Source: Canna indica (Eukaryota > Streptophyta > Magnoliopsida > Zingiberales > Cannaceae). From it: a stretch of 64,000 nt of DNA. The position numbers were made by a program, and so were the translations under genes. Of this stretch, positions 43,606 to 54,700 are shown piece by piece. Every line of letters begins with the position of its first letter. The stretch's first letter is position 1. The stretch lies in NCBI GenBank assembly GCA_034359265.1, contig CP136898.1:42307501-42371500 (forward strand), in the 5' to 3' direction. Under the pieces are notes generated by a model that saw nothing but the letters and a program-made list of their open reading frames with translations, made no database searches and had not been told where the DNA came from.

Positions 43606-44964
43606 AAGTTAAAAATCAGTAACATAGCATTCATTTCAATGTATAGCATCAACACTTATGCATTTTTATCTAGCAATCATCTACCATGCAATTCATGTAA
43701 AACCATCTACCCAAAAGCATCTCTCATGGCCGACCAGCCCTAGGGCTGCCGCACACCACAAGAGGAACTCTTTGCTCTCCTCTTTAACCAATCTACAACA
43801 TGATTTAATCCAACAACAATCCTTTACAAGCTTTCAATGATTCCTCAAAAAATTTCCCATGACATGGGCGGCACAAGGAGGAAAAAAGGGGGAAGAATCC
43901 GAATCGGCCATATCTCACTCGATCCTAAGTGACTCACCAAATCGGCCATATCTTACTCGATCCTAACCCGAATCCGAATCCAATTGAACTGTTGGATTCC
44001 ACTCGAAGTCCTCTTTAAACCCATGACACATAAAATATTTTGCCATTTAAATTTATAATTAAGAGAATTTCTAAAGTATCCGAGTCTCACCTCAAGTTAA
44101 GCGTCAATGCTCAAGCCCGCGCGCACCATCTCGCTCACGCGCAACCCGCTGAAATCGATACACATAAAAATATTTTAGCCGGTATTACATATTTCAACCT
44201 AGCTAATCCACTAGATGTGGAGTTCCTTTACAATGAGAACTTTTCACCGGAGAGTCTCCGCTCTCAAACAGAAAGCACTTCCACACCCGAAAGTCTCCGC
44301 CTTCCTACCGAGAGCACTTTCCCACGTCACTCTCCCTAAGGACACTCTAATCCTAGATTACACCGGTGGAATTATGCCTCAACACCAAGGCAACCACCAC
44401 ACGTAATCAACCTAGCACCCTTGGTTACAGACTTGAATAAACAAACAAATAAACACAAAAACACAATAACAAACGGAGCAATAATCAAAACACTAATACT
44501 TAGCTCCAACAAGAATCACATTGCTCCTTTTGATGCATTGATAAGATGAATCTTTAAAGGTTCAAAGGCAAGATCAAGAATGAAGGTTCATGGTTAGGTA
44601 TATGCAAAGAATGGCTCAATGAAAGCTTAGATGGTTCAAGGGATGTCTCAATAGTCTCAACAACAACATAGGAAGGCGGTACTATGATGGTCCTAACATC
44701 CATTGTAAATATTTCACTTGATGTCCATGTAAATTCCTATTGTTTGTATCTTGTGCAGCCGTTACTGCTCTTGACCCATGACTTGGCGAAATTGGGCAAA
44801 TGGCTTGCATTTGCTAGCCATGGCTCGGGTGGTACGCTGTGCAGTGCTAGTCCTGGTTGTGCAACGTGGCTATAAACATTCTCAGATATCTCAACTCTTG
44901 GCAACCCCCCCAAATGCCACAAGTTGAGAAGGCTTGGTTGGTATATTGACCCCGGGCACCACAC

Positions 44965-45682
44965 TGTCACGGGCCAATTGTTTTGGTGCGAAAGAACCCG
45001 TGCGGCACCCTTGCATCACATGCAAGGGATAAGCCTTGATATAAAATCTGTCCCAAATGGGCTTCCCGACTTGACATCGCGGGGCATATATCGGACCACG
45101 TGCCAACCTCGCATCCCATGTCCGCGCCTTCAATTGACCATGTTGGCTGAATGGAATTGAATGCGTAAAGTAAAATACAACATTTACAAGACTATGGACA
45201 CAAGAAAATACAAAAACGGATGTAGGGTGAGTTCCGCAATCGCCTTGGTCGAATTCGACATGTTGCATGCCCATGTGGGCCGCTCGTTCGTTTCCGCGCA
45301 AGGCAACCGCTTTCGTAAGCCAACACTCCCCTACACTATACATGGGACCTCTAACCCCCAAGTGCCACCCCCAAGGTTCCGCAAAGCACGAGGAGCATGA
45401 AAAAATTTGGGCCACCCGACATGGTGATTTTCCATGGCCACGGCCATGACGAATTCACACAATGTGTTCCGCTTAGCCGTAACGCACGCACCAAGTGTCG
45501 AACGTCCACAAAATGCATACAACTCGTACCATGGGCCCATGGGGATCGCACAAAGGGATTTTACATGAATGGGCAAGAATAAAAATGTAAGTTTACATAC
45601 ACATGAATACATATTTACAAACATGTAAGGAACCTTCCGTCATGGTTCGACATTGCACGGGGCATCGGAAAATTCCCTAACA
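44965..45682 (-). repeat. LTR of the tandem-repeat element (3' LTR on minus strand)
   Basis: 718 bases, plus-strand ends TGTCACGGGCC and TTCCCTAACA. The polypurine tract lies just to the right, marking this as the 3' LTR. Open stretches inside it are mirrored in the other LTR and are not genes. Confidence 0.9.
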
Positions 45683-45702
45683 TCCTCCCCCACTTCAAGC
45701 TT
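45683..45702 (-). other. Polypurine tract of the tandem-repeat element
   Basis: On the minus strand AAGTGGGGGAGGATG directly precedes the 3' LTR. Confidence 0.7.
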
Positions 45703-45934
45703 CGACATCCTCGTCGAACTCGCCTGGGCCGCACCGCCTTTGGCTGCAGTTGCTGAAGTGAATTCTTCATAAGTTGTCGAAGGGAACACCGCCTGAGTAA
45801 CGACACGCCACAGTGGGGCTGTAACATGTCGAGTTTCGCCGTGAAGTTCACCACCAGGAAATGACTACTTGGAACATCATTGAGTTTCATCGTCTCCTGT
45901 TATTGCGAGAAAGGGTTATGATATTCCCAAACTC

Positions 45935-46810
45935 GTTACTGGGCAATGAAGTCCCAGACTTGTGGAGCAAAAGAGAGTCGTTGAGCAACGATCGCCTGAA
46001 GGGGCACCAGCGCCATTGAGCAATGCTCGCTTGAATGGACATCAAGAAATAGCTACTAGATTCACCAAGTCTCGATGTTGCTGGGCTATGAGGGTCCCAG
46101 ACTTTGTGAGGCACGCGAGCGACGTTGAGCAACACTCGCGTGAAGGAACCCGAGAAGTGGTTACTCAATTCACCAAGTCTCATTCTTGCTGGGCAATGAA
46201 AAGTCCCAGGCTTGTGGAGTAAACGAGTGTCGTTGAGCAACTTCGCCTGAAGGGGCACCAGCGCCGTTGAGCAACGCTCGCTTGAATGGACATCGAGAAA
46301 TAGCTACTATGTTCACCAAGTCTCGATGTTGCTGGGCTATGGGCATCCCAGACTTTGTGGGGCACACGAGCGCCGTTGAGCAACGCTCGCGTGATTGAAC
46401 CCGAGAAATGGTTACTCAATTCACCAAGTCTCGTTCTTGCTGGGCAATGAAGAGTCCCAGACTTATGGGGCATACTAGCGTCGTTGAGCAACGCTCGCGT
46501 GAAGGAATCCGAGAAATAGCTACTCGATTCACCAAGTCTCGTTTTTGCTGGGCAATGACAAGTCTCAGACTTTTGTGGGGCACACGAGCGTGGTTGAGCA
46601 ACGCTCGCGTGAAGGAACCCGAGAAATGACTACTCGATTCACCAAGTCTCGTTTTTGCTGGGCAATGACAAGTCCCAGACTTTGTGGGGCATACGAGCGC
46701 CGTTGAGCAACGCTCGCATGAAGGAACCCAGGAAATAGTTACTTGATTCGCCAAGTCCCATTCTCGCTGGGCAATGGAAAGTCCCAGACTTGTAGAGCCA
46801 ACGAGCATAG
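45935..46810. repeat. About 109-bp tandem array (interior array 1)
   Basis: About eight monomers recognisable by TTCACCAAGTCTC at about 46061, 46170, 46312, 46421, 46529, 46638 and (diverged) 46747, mostly 108-109 bases apart. Two variants (GATGTTGCTGGGCTAT and CTTGCTGGGCAATG) form a higher-order unit of about 250 bases that is itself duplicated. The minus strand is largely open across the array (46829-46416), giving repeated LGESSSHFSGS-like peptides. Confidence 0.88.
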
Positions 46811-46860
46811 CTCCGTAGCCGCGCCACACTAGAGCATCGCCCGCACCATCGCTTTGAGCC

Positions 46861-47022
46861 GATCACTGCTTGCTCACTCGCCCCCGGCAGGAGTCATGGC
46901 GCCCACCACCGAGCCCATCTCAACGAACTTCAAATCTTACGGATCACTGCTTGCTCACTCGCCCCCCGCAGAGGTCATGGTGCCCACCACCGAGCCCATC
47001 TCAACGAGCTTCAAGTCTTACG
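46861..47022. repeat. 81-bp direct duplication (interior array 2)
   Basis: Two near-identical copies starting GATCACTGCTTGCTCACTCG at 46861 and 46942. Confidence 0.9.
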
Positions 47023-47387
47023 CTGCTCTCTGCACAAACCTTGCACCTTATAGGCCATCATGCCATGCGCACCAACCTTGAGACTTAGGGGACAACGCCC
47101 TGCGCACAATCCTTGCGACTTACGGGATTACGCCCCACGCACTATCCTTGCGACTTACAAGAGAGTCTGCTTTGCACACAATGTGTGTCTAACGAGAGAG
47201 TCTGCTTCGCGCAAAGGACTTTAGTAACTCGCGAGCCATCGGCTCTGCGGTGCGTCTTAAGGGCTAACGCCCTGCGCACAATCCTCGCGTCTTATGATAG
47301 TCTACTTTTCGCACAATGTGCATCTTGCAAGAGATCTACTCTGCGCGAGACTTTGCGTCTTACAGGGGACCATCCACCTTGTGCAAA

Positions 47388-48030
47388 CGACTTTGCGTCT
47401 TATGGGCCCATCCGCCCTGCGCACAAGTCTTAATCTTCACCTCCATCAATGTATGCATGCCTCCCCAAATACAACAGTCGGAATATTCGTCGACTGGGTT
47501 CATTGCATCAATAACTCGCACGCCACAGACGGAATGCACGTCGGCTATGTCCGCATCAAGGGCTTCCTCAGTTGGGGGCTTGCAATTCTCGTTATGTGGG
47601 TGAACGACTTTGCGTCTTAGGGGCCTATCCGCCCTGTGCAAACGTCCCAATCTTTGCATCAATAAATGTATGCTTGCCTCCTCGAATACAACAGTCGAAA
47701 TGTTCGTCGACTGGGTTCACTGCATTAGCAACTCATGCGCCACAGACGGAATGCACGTCGGCTATGTCCGCATTGAGGGCTTTCTCAGTTGGAGGCTTGC
47801 AATTCTCGCTCTGCTTGCAAACGACTTTGCGTCTTAGGGGCACATCCGCCCTGTGCAAAAGTCACCGTCTTTGCATCAATCATATGTATGCTTGCCTCCC
47901 CGAACACAACCGTCGGAAGGTCCTCGACTGGGTTCACTGCATCGGCAACTCGAGCACCATAGACGGAATGTGCGTCGGCTATGTCTGCATTGAGAGCTTT
48001 CCCAGTTGGAGGCTCACAAACTTGCTCTGA
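47388..48030. repeat. About 216-bp tandem array (interior array 3)
   Basis: Three units beginning CGACTTTGCGTCTTA at about 47389, 47609 and 47823, each containing GGAATG, CGTCGGCTATGTC and a TTGGAGGCTTGC-like end. Between 47040 and 47390 shorter, looser repeats of the CTTGCGACTTA type occur. Confidence 0.85.
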
Positions 48031-48035
48031 TACCA
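48023..48035 (-). other. Primer-binding site of the tandem-repeat element
   Basis: Plus strand GCTCTGATACCA, that is TGGTATCAGAGC on the minus strand, two bases from the LTR; a full match to the usual initiator tRNA-Met complement. Confidence 0.9.
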
Positions 48036-48037
48036 AC

Positions 48038-48755
48038 TGTCACGGGCCAATTATTTTGGTGCGGAAGAACCCGTGCGGCACCCTTGCATCGCATGCAAGG
48101 GATAAGCCTTGATATAAAATTCGTCCCGAATGAGCTTCCCGACTTGACATCGTGGGGCATATATCGGACCACGCGCCAACCTCGCATCCCATGTCCGCGC
48201 CTTCAATTGACCATGTTGGCCGAATGGAATTGAAGGCGTAAAGTAAAATACAACATTTACAGGACTATGGACACAAGAAAATGCAAAAACAGATGTAGGG
48301 TGAGTTTCGCAATCGCCTTGGGCGAATTCGACATGTTGCATGCCCATGTGGGCCGCTCGTTCGTTTCTGCGCAAGGCAATCGCTTTTGTAAGCCAACACT
48401 CCCCTACACTATACATGGGACCTCTAACCCCCAAGTGCCACCCCCAAGGTTCCGCAAAGCACGAAGAGCATGACAAAATTTGGGCCACTCGACATGGTGA
48501 TTTTCCATGGTCACGGCCATGACGAATTCACACAATGTGTTCCGCTTAGCCGTAACGCACGCACCAAGTGTCGAACGTCCACAAAATGCATACAACTCGT
48601 ACCATGGGCCCATGGGGATCGCACAAAGGGATTTTACATGAATGGGCAAGAATAAAAATGTAAGTTTACATACACATGAATACATATTTACAAACATGTA
48701 GGGAACCTTCCGTCATGATTCGACGTTGCACGGGGCATCGAAAAATTCCCTAACA
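48038..48755 (-). repeat. LTR of the tandem-repeat element (5' LTR on minus strand)
   Basis: 718 bases, same length as its partner at 44965-45682. The primer-binding site adjoins its left edge. Confidence 0.9.
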
Positions 48756-49185
48756 ACACGCTCTAGTTCATCTTCTCTCAATCATTGTTCTCTTTCTCTT
48801 TGCACAGAAACGACCACTTGGCTAAAAGAGTTTTTGCGCATAGGCGCCATGAGGTTGGCGAGCACGTGAACTCGAAGCCTGCGACATTTGACATTGGCAA
48901 AGCGATCATGTGGAAGGTTTATCCCTTGTTGGGGGCAAGGAAATCACACGGACGTTTGCTGCCTAAAAGATAAGTCCATGGCAGCACGGAGACAAGGTTC
49001 GATAGATACCCAGCACAGCAGTCGTACACCGCTAGCATGGCGACTGCACCAGGCTAGTGCCATCCTCAACAACCCAGGCGCCTTATGTTGCCAACACCAA
49101 ATAGGCACAAGAGGACATTTCCTCCACCTGCCCCACCCACCCACCTCCTTTTGTCCGTCAACTCACCAACTAGGAAACCTCCACT
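48756..49185. other. Unassigned sequence between two elements
   Basis: Moderate GC. It contains an open stretch (48785-48973) with no recognised family. Continues beyond the hAT element at 50189, since the element's target duplication is intact. No gene is called. Confidence 0.4.
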
Positions 49186-49320
49186 TAGGGGTGAGCATCG
49201 GTTCGGTTAACCGAACCGAACCAAAGAAAAAATTTTAACCGTTTACCGAACCGAAAAAATTTGGTTAATTCGGTTCGGTTAGCCGAAAAGATAAAAAAAA
49301 ATTTTCAAAGAATGCATGTG

Positions 49321-49477
49321 GACTCGAACTCGGCCAACTGAGAATTAGATTTTAATTTTTATCCTTCTAACCATCTTAGCAAACATTACTATCAATTTAT
49401 AAATATCTTAAATAAATATTATTACAAAACATGGGATTCGAACCAGGTGGCGGAAAGCTAAACATAACACTTAACCA
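49321..49477 (-). other. Paired tRNA-like Pol III box modules (copy 1)
   Basis: On the minus strand, module 1 has TGGTTAGAAGG (49373-49363; box A form) and GAGTTCGAGTC (49331-49321; box B form) 31 bases apart. Module 2 has TGGTTAAGTG (49477-49468) and GGTTCGAATCCC (49444-49433) 23 bases apart. No complete tRNA cloverleaf was found, so these look like SINE-type tRNA-derived heads rather than tRNA genes. Confidence 0.55.
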
Positions 49478-49512
49478 CCAAGACAAATGCCAACATCTAA
49501 TATATTTGTTAT

Positions 49513-49543
<31 letters not shown>

Positions 49544-49754
49544 ATATACATATACATATATATATATACATATATATTCGGTTAATTCGGTAAATTAATT
49601 GAACCGTCGGTTAATTTACCGAACCGAACCGAAAACCGAACCCAAAAATTTCTTTAACCGAAAACCGAACCGAAATTAATTCGGTTCGGTTAAATCGGTT
49701 TCGGTTCGGTCGGTTTCGATGCATACTTTCGCTGAAAAAAAATTCAAAAAATGC

Positions 49755-49945
49755 ATGTAGACTTGAACTCGGCCAACTGAGAATTAGATTTTAATTTTTA
49801 CCCTTCTAACCATCTTAGCAAACATTACTATCAATTTATATATAACTAATACCTATTATATATATATCGAATGTTAAATAAATATTATTACAAAACATGG
49901 GATTTGAACCCAAGCAGCGGAAAGCTAAACATAACACTTAACCAC
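49755..49945 (-). other. Paired tRNA-like Pol III box modules (copy 2)
   Basis: Second copy of both modules, with small changes (ACTTGAACTC on the plus strand for the first box B; GGGATTTGAACCC for the second). The internal duplication keeps both pairs in the same order. Confidence 0.5.
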
Positions 49946-50188
49946 CAAGACAAATGCCAACATCTAATGTATCTGTTATTATATATATATATACATATAC
50001 ATATATATATACATATATATTCGGTTAATTCGATAAATTAACCGAACCGAACCGAAAACCGAACCCAAAAATTTCTTTAACCGAAAACCGAACCGAAATT
50101 AATTCGGTTCGGTTAAATCGGTTTCGGTTCGATCAGTTTCGATTCAGTTTCGGTGAATCGGGAAAGTTTGTTCACCCCTACCTCCACT

Positions 50189-50339
50189 TGCCATGCTACC
50201 TGCCTCTACTTCCATTGTGATGTTCAATGGACCCCAGATAACCGCTGCAGCCACCTCTACATTTTGGAGGTAATCCTCGATGACTGGACCCCTACTCGCC
50301 CAGCTCTTCACCCTCTCTTGACACTGCCACGATGACTGG
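50189..50339. other. Short unassigned flank
   Basis: Continues 48756-49185 beyond the hAT element; nothing recognised. Confidence 0.35.
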
Positions 50340-51095
50340 ACCCTAAACCCGCCGATGTTGTCCTTTACAAAATGCTATTGCAATCATACCCCTTGCTATT
50401 GAAGATACGGTTGTTCTTATTCTTCCAGATAAGCCACATTGAATTAGTATTAAAAAGAAAACCTTCTCGTGCCCTCTCCTTTCTCTAACCGCCTTCCAGT
50501 ACGCTATTCATCTTTTCTCCTAAAATGAATAGCATTTTTGTTAAAGCTGTGGCTAATATCTTTGAGAATAGTAGTACTGGTGATTGTAGAAAAGAAGGGA
50601 GTATAATTACAGGGGGAATGACAAGTCTAATGTTTTTATTGTTGAAAGGGACCAGAGAGGGAATGACAAGTCTAATGTTTCCATTGTTGAAAGGGACCAG
50701 AATGTGTTACGGTGTGATGCTGTGATGCTGCTTGGCAAGAACGTTCTCAAGAAGCTGGTAAGACCTTTCTGTTCTTTGGTAGCAAGGGAGAATGGTTGTT
50801 TGCAGGTTGTGTAGAATACATGGCTAGCAATCATCTGCATGCTGAACTTAACGCGATTTGATTTGTATTAGATAATGTGATGATGAAAGAACTGCTTGAC
50901 ATGAAAGTGGTTTCAGATTGTAGCAGAGCCATAAACATTCTGCATATGGAGTTTGATCCTCCAGGATACTTTGAGGAACCTGGTTGATGATATTTATAAG
51001 TTGGCAACGGAGCTGAAGGTGAGATTATGTGTAAAAAGAAATATAAATTTAATTGCTCATAGGCTTCCCTATTTGCAGTAGGGAAGGGAACTCGT
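50340..51095 (+). pseudogene. LINE RNase H (RVT_3-like) remnant
   Basis: Decayed RNase H: about 50708-50860 reads NVLRCDA, then WQERSQEAGKTFLFFGSKGE and MASNHLHAELNAI, followed at 50875-50940 by DNVMMKELLDMKVVSDCSRA. AEL and the SDCSRA block are typical of the RNase H domain at the end of plant LINEs. A 42-base segment (GGAATGACAAGTCTAATGTT) is tandemly duplicated at 50616 and 50658. Reverse transcriptase sequence was not found upstream. Confidence 0.65.
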
Positions 51096-51759
51096 GAGAA
51101 GTGGAAGAGAATGAAGGGAGAGACATCACTGAGATTGTTCGGATTTGTTATAATTAGAAGTACATTTGAAGTCTTTCCCTACCAAACCCGAATCTGCTAC
51201 ATCTATACTATATGCTTGTTCCACAAACTGATCAAACTGTGCATTCTAAAGAGTAAATTGGCACTAAATTCAATCACAACTGATCAAAAGGGCATATCAT
51301 TATTGAAGAACACATACCTATTTATTATATAATACAAGTGGAGCACAAGCAGCAAAACATCAACCTGCTGTTAAAAAGATTACACTACTACTTGTTTAGC
51401 TTTTAGGTCAGATAAAACACATAGAATCAACTTAGTGAAATAACCTAGAAAGCTGCTAGTGACCAAAGAATACTTCCCCAGGAGAATAATAACTTACCAG
51501 CATTTCCGTAGAATCAAACACCAATAGACTTTCGATCCAGCAACCAGTTAAAGTTAGCAGATGAAGATCACCTTGAAATAAATGAAGTCCTACCGTAGTG
51601 GAAGAAATGCTTTCTGATGGCCATCCCTATTTCACAACTTTCACAATATTCCAACCCAAGGAAGCTTTTATGATCTGTACACTTCCAATGAGGCAATAAT
51701 GTGATAAGACAACTTTTGGAATTAACTGATGGGTTGGGCACTGCTAGGACACTGAGAAG
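51096..51759 (-). other. 3' flank of the DUF810 gene
   Basis: Probably includes the gene's 3' untranslated region; AATAAA on the minus strand at 51326-51321 could be its polyadenylation signal, about 435 bases after the stop. No other feature seen. Confidence 0.4.
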
Positions 51760-54700
51760 CTACAACTTTTTGGGAAGGTTGTAAGTCTTCTTTAGGAACC
51801 TTGTGGCAACTTCATCATTCCTATGGCACAGAACATGTAGAATCGTGTTTGGCTCAATCGGACTCCAGTGCCCAGGATTCTGAGGTAACGGAAACTTGGA
51901 TTTGGCTGCAGAGCCATTTGTCTCCATGAACATACATTTGAATTGGTTGATGAGGCTCTCTGTGTCAGTGCGGAACAGGGGTAGCACATTGTTTACTTCT
52001 GTTGCAGCCTTCTCAACTAAATCGTCGGGCAAACCATCTCCATCAGCCAAGTATATATCTCTAAGTGCTTTGAAATCCTCCTCTATGATCTGGGAGTCTT
52101 GGCGAGAGAAAGAGCGTGATGGACCACCAGCGAGAAGCACTAGCAAGAATCCATCAAACGAAGCTTTCATCAGTGTAGTTATCACACGATATCGCACTCT
52201 GTTATGCACTGTACCCGATACCATCTCTAGAGTAGGGTCGAGTTCTTTTAGGAAAGGACCTATTCTAGAAACAGCAGGCTCACCAACATATAAAGCATCC
52301 CATAGAACATGATTCAGGTCATGGAAGATAACCTTGTAAGCTGTTGTCTCGCAAAGTTGCAGAATTCCGTCTTGACAAGTGGATAGAGAAAGCTCAAAGC
52401 TGGTCTGTAAATTGGATCCATCTAACTGAGGTGATTCAACATTCCTTAAACAGATCTTTATTTTCTTCTCCAGGTTCTCCAACTGTTTGCGGATATAGTA
52501 AAGTGAATTAATGCGTACACATAGCTGAGATAAACCCAAATAACTATCTCCATTGGTAGATCCAACTTGTGATGTCCTTTTGGTCATGTTTTGTGATTTC
52601 TCCTTTTTCTTCCATAGTTTAGAACCAACTTCACATCTGGTTAATGGAGGCAATGCAGGCACAAACATGTTGCAAGTACCTGAAAACAGAGACTACTTAG
52701 TCCTAAAATTAACAATCTAAAGCATAAAGATGAGGAAACTTACCACATCCTGATTTTGCCTTAGAGGCATAATATTGCACATTCTTATCGAGGCTGGTCA
52801 GCAAACCAGGAAGCAACTCAGAGTGCATAGGTATTGGCAACTGAAAGTATGCATCTAATGTCTCATCAACCATTCTCACTACCTCAACTGAAGAAGGGGC
52901 ACAACTTTCCCTGTTTGCCCTTGGGTTCCAAACCTATTCAGATGGTAAGAACAATATAAATACTAGTAATTGGATACAATATGTTATATTTTTCTAACCA
53001 AACTACAGGAGTTTAGAAGCCTGGAAAATAGAAGCAACTTATTGTTAGAACTTATTATACTCCTAAAGAGTTAGTTGTAAACTTGTATTTCTTATTCATC
53101 TACATATATGCATGGTAGAGGAGGGTTATCTGAGAAGTATCTCACTTTTCCCTCTTAGCATGATATCCAAGCCAAATGAGAAATCCTAATTTATCTTCTC
53201 TTCTCCATTTGCACCATTTTCTTCTCGTGAATGTGGTTCCTGTTCATGCATGTAATGTACACGGGTTACTGCTCGCAAGTGTTTAAATGTGGTACTGTTC
53301 ATGTCTGTACAATTCATGTGGTAACCGTTATGCAGTATATATGCTCCAACTTGAGAGAGAGTTTTAGGATTTGTAATTATAGTATATTCCAAGGGACTTA
53401 GTTGTAAACTTATATTACTCGTTCATCTGGTAGAGGAGGGCTACCTATTATGACTTTTGAACTTTTCCTACACTTATAATACAAAAACATGCTAGCCATC
53501 CACATATCATTAGGTTACACAAAATGTGTAGTAGGCGAATTCAATCCAACTATAATCAAAGAAATATTGATTTAGCCTAGCATGTGAAACACACAAGTCT
53601 GATGCTAAATAACATATAGAAGAAAAGAGATTTAATCTTCTCCCACCATTGAGTTCTAGTTAAGGTAATGTCTTTTAATTAACTTGAAATGAATCAGAAG
53701 TGCGAAAATGAGAATGATAAACAAATAAAAATATATAAAAATAAAAGAAAAACTCAGCATCAATATGAATTGAATTATAATTTGAATTGCTTTGGGTTGA
53801 TTAGCACTATCAATACCATTTTTCTGAATAAAATGAATGAAAATTGAGCTATAAAGAGTGAACTAGAACAAGCTAAGCCAAACTAAATCTACTCTTTAAA
53901 TTAACACTAGTAACAGGTAAAGCTTTTAATGTAGTGATCATGGATAGAAACGTAGATGAAAATATCATCTAAAATTAGAAAAAGAAGAATATTAGAATAG
54001 CAATGATCTTAATATCTGATACACTTTATTAAATTTATAGTTTTTCATTTAAAAAAATATAAGAGACAAGCATAAATCCCACAAACCAAATTTATTGATC
54101 TGGTTGAATGATACTTCTTAACGGTTACAGGAAAATCATAGCAACAAGCACAACTGATTTTTGTAGTTGAATCAAACAAAAGTAAAAACTGAAAAGATAC
54201 ATGTTTTGAATTTTATAAGCAATTAAATATGTTGTAGGGCAGTGGAATTATGTCCTGAAGTGCATAATACTACAAGATAAGTTACAATTTAGAATCAAAC
54301 CTCTCGTTGCAGGTTCCTATCAACCCACTCCTTTAGCTTGTCCACTCTAGTCTTTATCCATGATCTTACAAGACTGGCAATAGCAGATTCAGCCTCATAA
54401 GGTGGCATTTCTCTGATTAATGATTTACCCCCATCATCACTGTCGACAGAATCTTCAACTGCAATGTTGACAAGATCTTTCTCTAACTTATCTGCAGATT
54501 TAAGAACTTGGACTACATCTGGTGTTAGCTCTATCACACCAGACACGAACTGCCTTAGTTCTTTTCCATAACAAGAATGAAGAGTTGCAACAGCAACACC
54601 TGCAGCAAGAGGATGCCATTTCTTCAGTATTGGACTGAACAACTGTTTCTCCTTGCTTGCTAAATCACCAATCTGCTTTGCAAGGATGGAAAGAACTGGA

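Larger units (their letters stand above)
42742..44964. other. Unassigned intergenic sequence with repeats
   Basis: 42742-43060 is GC-rich with a tandem repeat (below) and resembles LTR sequence, but I cannot pair it. 43080-44000 is AT-rich, with a degenerate AATTTCAGCA series (below). 44000-44470 has mixed composition, with two AGTCTCCGC-containing copies at 44250 and 44296. 44700-44964 directly flanks the LTR element. I see no gene. Confidence 0.4.
44965..48755 (-). mobile_element. Non-autonomous LTR retrotransposon with tandem-repeat interior
   Basis: Two 718-base LTRs (44965-45682 and 48038-48755) in direct orientation, flanked by ACAC (44961-44964, 48756-48759). On the minus strand the LTR runs TGTTAGGGAATT to GGCCCGTGACA and is followed by a TGGTATCAGAGC primer site, so the element is transcribed on the minus strand. 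The 2,355-base interior has no gag, protease, reverse transcriptase or integrase; it is mainly three tandem arrays. By eye the LTRs differ at about 27 positions (near 4%), pointing to a fairly recent insertion. Confidence 0.9.
49186..50180. mobile_element. hAT-type non-autonomous element with duplicated interior, 995 bp
   Basis: Termini TAGGGGTGAGCA and TGTTCACCCCTA, flanked by a perfect 8-base duplication CCTCCACT (49178-49185, 50181-50188). Next to the termini are repeated GGTTCGGTTAACCGAACC-type palindromic motifs. The interior consists of two copies of about 370-390 bases (49294-49680 and 49736-50100), each with two tRNA-like box pairs on the minus strand and an AT microsatellite. Confidence 0.88.

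Noticed and set aside
44891..45624. Open frames of 80-170 codons on both strands
   Set aside because: They lie inside an LTR and recur almost unchanged in the partner LTR at 48038-48755.
49321..49477. Genuine tRNA genes
   Set aside because: Box A and B forms are present but no full acceptor stem or anticodon arm could be paired by eye.
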